Part shown: positions 6,215-9,415 of the stretch, piece by piece
How positions within the stretch are numbered: position 1 is the first letter of the stretch
Layout: each line of letters opens with the position of its first letter
Translations under genes and position numbers: made by a program
DNA from: Deltaproteobacteria bacterium
Lineage (GTDB): Bacteria > Bdellovibrionota > UBA1018 > UBA923
Direction: 5' to 3'
DNA: 9,415 nt
Assembly (NCBI GenBank): GCA_016194795.1
Contig: JACQAX010000208.1
Location: 1-9,415 of the forward strand
Notes under the pieces: model-generated
The model's input: the letters and a program-made list of their open reading frames with translations, nothing else
The model's database searches: none
Told to the model about the DNA's origin: nothing

Positions 6215-7900
6215 ATGCTCAGAAAAATCATCGTGCTTGTGGGAATGCTGGCGTGCTCGACACCGTCCTTGGCGACGACGACGCTCGAGCGCGTCGGCAT
6301 GAAGCGGTTCTACCTTCCGGGCGACAACTGGGTGGTGGCGGTGCGCTTCGCGAGCCCGGGTTTCGTGCGCAAGAACGACGGCGAGGGCGCGCGAAGCATG
6401 CGCTATCTCGATCCGCAGTACTACGAGTTCCGCGTGCTGGACGTCGAGCCCGACGGCACCTCGCGCATCGACGTCGCACAGATCGGCATCGACGGCCAGA
6501 CGGTCGATACCGCGCGCGTTCGCCACGTCGTCATCACGGTCAACAGCGAGCTTCGTCTTTCGGCCAAGGAGTACCATTACCGCGACCTCGAGCAGCCGGT
6601 TCTCGCCGAGCTCAGCTCGGACCGGAACTTCCCGATGGGCTTCGACTCGTTTCCGGTGGAGCTTCCCGATTTCGAGAAGGCCAGTGCCGTCGCGAAGCTC
6701 GGCCTCGACGGCGTGAGCACGCTCGAGCTCCGGTCGAAGGACCTGTTCGCCCGCCCGCTGCTCGTGAGCTGGCGCAGCGGCGATCTCTGGCCCACTCGCG
6801 TCGAGAGCCATGCTGGCGTGAGCACGCTCGTTCGGCAGCAAAAGATCGCCGGCATCGATCGCGTGCCGATGCCGCAGCCCACCCCGGGCCCGGGGCCCGG
6901 CCCCAGGCCCGCCCCCACGACCAGCTCGGCGCCGGGCCGTCGGGCAACCGGCTACTACGACGAGACGAACCTCGCTTATCTGATGAAACGGTACTCCAAG
7001 GCGACCGCCGATCCGGTGCCGTGGGCCGGCTACTGGTGGCCCTATCGCTCCAACGGCATCGCGTCCGCCGAGGCCGATGCTCACGGCGAAAGCCCGGCCT
7101 CGAAGGCCGACCTCGCCCAGGGCAACACGAACTGGATCGTCGGCTGGGAATACGCCAACCACGGCTGGGGCCGCGCCGCCGAGGACTGGTGGGGCCACTG
7201 CAACGGTTGGGCGACCGCCGCGATCATGGAGAGCGAGCCCCGCCAGGGCCGCCGCGTGAACGACGTCGAGTTCACCGTCGCCGACCGCAAGGCGCTGCTG
7301 TCGGAGTACTGGCTCGAGTCGGGCGCCGACTTCATCGGTACGCGCGTCTACGACCCGAACGACTTCTCGAGCGACGCGTTCTGGGACGTGGTTCCGTCGC
7401 AGTTCCACCTTCTGCTCGCCAACGTCGTCGGCCGCCAGAAACGCAGCGTGATCATCGACCGGCACACCGGCGCCGAGGTGTGGAACCAGCCGCTCGTGGC
7501 CTACGAGATGCGCGCGATCACGCGCGACGACGATCTCGGTTCGGATCCCGACAACCCGGGTCTCCATCGCGTCAACCTCGAGACGACGATCTGGTGGGCG
7601 TCCGACGAGGTCGACGCGGGCGATCTCACGCCCGAGTTCAAGTGGCGCGAGAACGTGGCGTTCGCCAAGCGCACGCTCCGCTACGAGCTCTGGCTCGACG
7701 GGCCGCTCGAGTTCGACTCCAAGGGCGAGCTCAAGCGCTCGGGCAACATCGTGGGTGGCATCTGGAAGAACGGAACCAACCCCGAGTACCTCGTCGACAC
7801 GCATCCCGACTTCATCTGGGTGCCTCTCTCGTACGCGACGTCCAGCGGCGAGAAGAATCCCCGTCTCGACGATCGCTGGGTCTACGAGCACATCCGGTAG
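6215..7900 (+). CDS. exported GP42/transglutaminase-elicitor family protein (TGase_elicitor-like)
   Basis: The 561-residue product begins with a Sec signal peptide (1-20, cleavage likely after SLA). Residues 21-217 form a domain I do not recognise, perhaps a prodomain. A Pro/Gly linker (218-241) leads to a C-terminal domain (about 245-561) that resembles the Phytophthora GP42 transglutaminase-elicitor family. Supporting segments are PWAGYWWPYRSNGIA (269-283), WWGHCNGWATAA (325-336) with probable nucleophile Cys329, VPSQFHLLLAN (393-403) with His398, IIDRHTG with Asp415, and VWNQP (422-426), the start of the Pep-13 region. Such enzymes cross-link proteins between Gln and Lys. The Met at 6215 is chosen because the signal peptide begins there; an in-frame ATG at 6110 would lie inside the transporter gene. 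No Shine-Dalgarno sequence is visible. The stop is 3 bp from the convergent glycosyltransferase stop. Confidence 0.75.
   Translation: MLRKIIVLVGMLACSTPSLATTTLERVGMKRFYLPGDNWVVAVRFASPGFVRKNDGEGARSMRYLDPQYYEFRVLDVEPDGTSRIDVAQIGIDGQTVDTARVRHVVITVNSELRLSAKEYHYRDLEQPVLAELSSDRNFPMGFDSFPVELPDFEKASAVAKLGLDGVSTLELRSKDLFARPLLVSWRSGDLWPTRVESHAGVSTLVRQQKIAGIDRVPMPQPTPGPGPGPRPAPTTSSAPGRRATGYYDETNLAYLMKRYSKATADPVPWAGYWWPYRSNGIASAEADAHGESPASKADLAQGNTNWIVGWEYANHGWGRAAEDWWGHCNGWATAAIMESEPRQGRRVNDVEFTVADRKALLSEYWLESGADFIGTRVYDPNDFSSDAFWDVVPSQFHLLLANVVGRQKRSVIIDRHTGAEVWNQPLVAYEMRAITRDDDLGSDPDNPGLHRVNLETTIWWASDEVDAGDLTPEFKWRENVAFAKRTLRYELWLDGPLEFDSKGELKRSGNIVGGIWKNGTNPEYLVDTHPDFIWVPLSYATSSGEKNPRLDDRWVYEHIR
6882..6895. 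repeat. 14-bp perfect GC palindrome in the Pro/Gly linker
   Basis: CCCCGGGCCCGGGG is its own reverse complement and lies in the codons of the Pro-Gly repeat of the transglutaminase-like gene, followed by more GGGCCC-type sequence to 6909. It is best explained by Pro (ccn) and Gly (ggn) codons rather than by a regulatory role, though it could slow polymerases or ribosomes. Confidence 0.6.
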
Positions 7901-7903
7901 CGC

Positions 7904-8813
7904 TCAGAGCGAAACGAAGCCCTTGAGCGGCTCGAGCCCGGCCTCGGCGCAGAGCCGCTCGCCGTTGGCGCGAGACTCGGGGGTGCCGAGGCAGATGACG
8001 ACGAACGGGTCGCGCGCGCGCGCGACGGCTTCGCGCCAATGGTCGACTCCGCGAACCTCGGTGCCCCGGTAGCGGATGCCGATGCGGCGCGGGTGCACCT
8101 CGACGATCGCCGAAAACCGCCTCCGAGTACGCGCTCGAGACGCGCGTGAGGCGGGTGTCCGACTCGGCCCAGTCGACGAGGGGCTCGCCGGCGGCTTTCG
8201 TCGCGCGCAGCTCTCCGGCGGAGCGCGACGCCGCGAAAAACCGGTGGAGCCAGTCGTAGTCCTCGGGCACCGCGCCGCTCTCGTCGTACTCGCCGACGGC
8301 CTCGAACGCGCGCCGGTGGACGAGCCAGCTCGGGTGCGCCAGGGGCGAGTCGACCCAGAGCGCGCGCTCGAGCTCCTCGTGCGAGGCGCGCGCGTTGGCC
8401 CAGTCGACATGCCGGCGCATGCCTTCGTAGGCGTCGGCCCGCGCGCCCTCGACCCAGTGCCGCACGGAGCAGCCGACGAGCAAGGCCGAGTCGGCCGCGG
8501 CCGCCGCGAGCTGCCGCTCGACGCGCGCCGGGTGCGCGCGGTCGTCGGCGTCGAGGCGCGCGATCCATTCCGATGCCGAGAGCGATAGCCCGGCGTTGAG
8601 CGCGCGCGCGATGCCCAGGCCGTCGGTGCGCGCCACGCGAAGGGCGCTCCAGCGCCCGCGCCATTCGTCGAGCAGCCGAGGGGTCGAGTCGGTCGAGCCG
8701 TCGTCGACGACCACGCAGCTGTAAATGGGATGCGTTTGATTGCGGAGCGACTCGAGCGCCACCGAAAGCGTGGAGGCTCCGTCGCGCACGGGGATCAGGG
8801 CCGTTACCTGCAT
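7904..8813 (-). pseudogene. family 2 glycosyltransferase, frameshifted and probably internally deleted
   Basis: The first 234 residues form a GT-A glycosyltransferase of family 2, which moves a sugar from a nucleotide-sugar to an acceptor in the cytoplasm. VVVDDGS (34-40) binds the nucleotide, RLDADD (86-91) is the metal-binding DxD region, and PEDYDW (183-188) supplies the likely catalytic base. Near 8115 the frame breaks. The coding character continues in another frame to TGA at 7904, reading IVEVHPRRIG, GTEVRG, FVVICLGTPESR and LEPLKGFVSL, which is the end of a Rossmann-like C-terminal domain found in some of these enzymes. Its GxGxxG start is missing, so about 35-40 residues seem lost as well. 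Read straight through, the first frame runs on to 7812 with an Arg-rich tail and overlaps the transglutaminase-like gene. The ATG at 8813 begins MQVTALIPVRDG, a normal GT2 start. Confidence 0.8.
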
Positions 8814-8866
8814 AATGCGTCGTACTATGGCGGAAAATCCGAAAAAAGGATAGGGAGGTAAGACCT
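8814..8866. promoter_or_regulatory. short divergent intergenic region before the IMPDH/GMP reductase-family gene
   Basis: These 53 bp separate the glycosyltransferase and purine-enzyme starts. AGGGAGGT (8852-8859) is a strong ribosome site 7 nt before the ATG at 8867. CATAAT (8811-8816) and TACTAT (8823-8828) are possible -10 boxes on the plus strand, but neither has a clear -35 at normal spacing. Confidence 0.5.
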
Positions 8867-9415
8867 ATGAAGATCCGCAAGAAAACGTTCGGTTTCGACG
8901 ACCTGCTGCTCGTGCCCGCCTACTCGACCATCGAGAGCCGGAGCAACGTGGACGTCTCCGTCGACCTGGCCGGCATCCGGCTCGGCTGCCCGGTCGTTTC
9001 GTCGAACATGGACACCGTCACCGAGGCCGAGATGGCCACGGCGATGGAGCTGCTCGGCGGCCTCGGCATCATCCACCGCTATCTTTCTCCGGAAGCGCGT
9101 CTCGGCCAGCTCGAGAAGGTGCGCCAGCTCCGCCATCGCGCGTTCGCCGTCGGCGTCACGCGCGACGAGATCGCCTTCGCCAAGCAGCTCATCGACGGCG
9201 GCGCCAACGCGATCTGCCTCGACGTCGCGCACGGCCACAGCTCGATGATGGAGCGCGCGCTCGGCGAGCTGCGCGCTTACGCCGACAAGGTCACCCGCGC
9301 GCGCTTCGCGCCGCTGCTCCGCCCGGTTTTCATCGCGGGCAACGTCGCCACCCCCGAGGGCGCGGCGGATCTCGCGAAGTGGGGCGCCGACGTCCTCAAG
9401 GTCGGCATCGGCCCG
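8867..9415 (+). CDS. IMP dehydrogenase/GMP reductase family enzyme without CBS domains (5' part)
   Basis: The first 183 residues are in the window; the rest lies beyond the right edge. The family acts on IMP, XMP and GMP in purine metabolism with NAD(P) in a TIM barrel. Visible hallmarks are FGFDDLLLVPAYS (8-20), SSNMDTVTE (45-53), GIIHRY (67-72), DVAHGHS (119-125), FIAGNVATPEG (155-165) and KVGIGP (178-183), which leads to the catalytic Cys loop just outside the window. In standard IMP dehydrogenase two CBS domains are inserted after the GIIH region; here only about 20 residues separate it from AVGVTRDE. This favours GMP reductase (GuaC type, which makes IMP from GMP) or a CBS-less IMP dehydrogenase; the choice cannot be made without the rest. 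The start is firm, with AGGGAGGT 7 nt upstream. Confidence 0.88.
   Translation, partial: MKIRKKTFGFDDLLLVPAYSTIESRSNVDVSVDLAGIRLGCPVVSSNMDTVTEAEMATAMELLGGLGIIHRYLSPEARLGQLEKVRQLRHRAFAVGVTRDEIAFAKQLIDGGANAICLDVAHGHSSMMERALGELRAYADKVTRARFAPLLRPVFIAGNVATPEGAADLAKWGADVLKVGIGP

Noticed and set aside
6086..7891. A 1.8-kb minus-strand open frame opposite the transglutaminase-like gene
   Set aside because: Long antisense frames are expected in GC-rich coding DNA. The sequence has no motifs and overlaps the transporter, while the plus strand has a signal peptide and conserved catalytic segments.
7812..8110. The glycosyltransferase read straight through to 7812 as its true C-terminus
   Set aside because: After about 8112 that frame turns into Arg/Pro-rich sequence and overlaps the convergent gene, while the neighbouring frame carries conserved C-terminal domain sequence ending neatly at 7904.
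1..9415. A defence island, CRISPR array, phage or transposon in the window
   Set aside because: No regularly spaced direct repeats, transposase or integrase motifs, terminal inverted repeats, or known defence domains were seen; the genes are mostly housekeeping or exported proteins.

Overview
The window is chromosomal-looking, GC-rich DNA (mid-60s percent by eye) from a Gram-negative bacterium. It holds nine protein-coding genes, two of them cut by the window edges, packed with little spacing. I see no rRNA, tRNA, CRISPR array, transposase or phage gene. A lipobox lipoprotein, several Sec-exported proteins, a Gly/Ser-linker surface protein, a candidate sigma-54 promoter and long antisense open frames caused by high GC all fit a delta-group relative (Myxococcota, Bdellovibrionota or a similar lineage). 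The taxon is an inference and could be wrong.

Left part (1-2698, plus strand): the 3' end of a HAD-family phosphatase, then a complete peptide deformylase (def), then a 509-residue lipoprotein with beta-sandwich-like segments, a Ser/Gly linker and a Cys-rich C-terminal domain. The 155-bp gap before the lipoprotein holds a perfect 7-bp-arm dyad and a good match to a sigma-54 (-24/-12) promoter. Deformylase itself has no Shine-Dalgarno sequence and may be read from a leaderless mRNA.

Middle part (2710-5169, minus strand): a compact three-gene block read right to left. It encodes a periplasmic Lnb_N (DUF4105) protein, a hotdog acyl-CoA thioesterase and an MnmC-N-like methyltransferase with a TTG start. 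A divergent, AT-rich control region (5170-5295) separates it from the next plus-strand genes and contains a good extended -10 promoter for the block.

Right part (5296-9415): an EamA/DMT membrane transporter that seems to lack one transmembrane helix, then an exported protein related to the oomycete GP42 transglutaminase elicitor family, including a VWNQP sequence at the position of the Pep-13 core. Convergent to it is a family 2 glycosyltransferase whose frame breaks near 8115 and which seems to have lost the core of its C-terminal Rossmann-like domain. Divergent from that gene is the start of an IMP dehydrogenase/GMP reductase family enzyme without CBS domains.

The genes do not form one obvious pathway. 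The most notable items are the bacterial GP42-type transglutaminase-like protein, the stand-alone Lnb_N protein, the unrecognised lipoprotein with its possible sigma-54 control, and two nearby genes (transporter and glycosyltransferase) that both appear internally deleted, which raises either real decay or an assembly problem.
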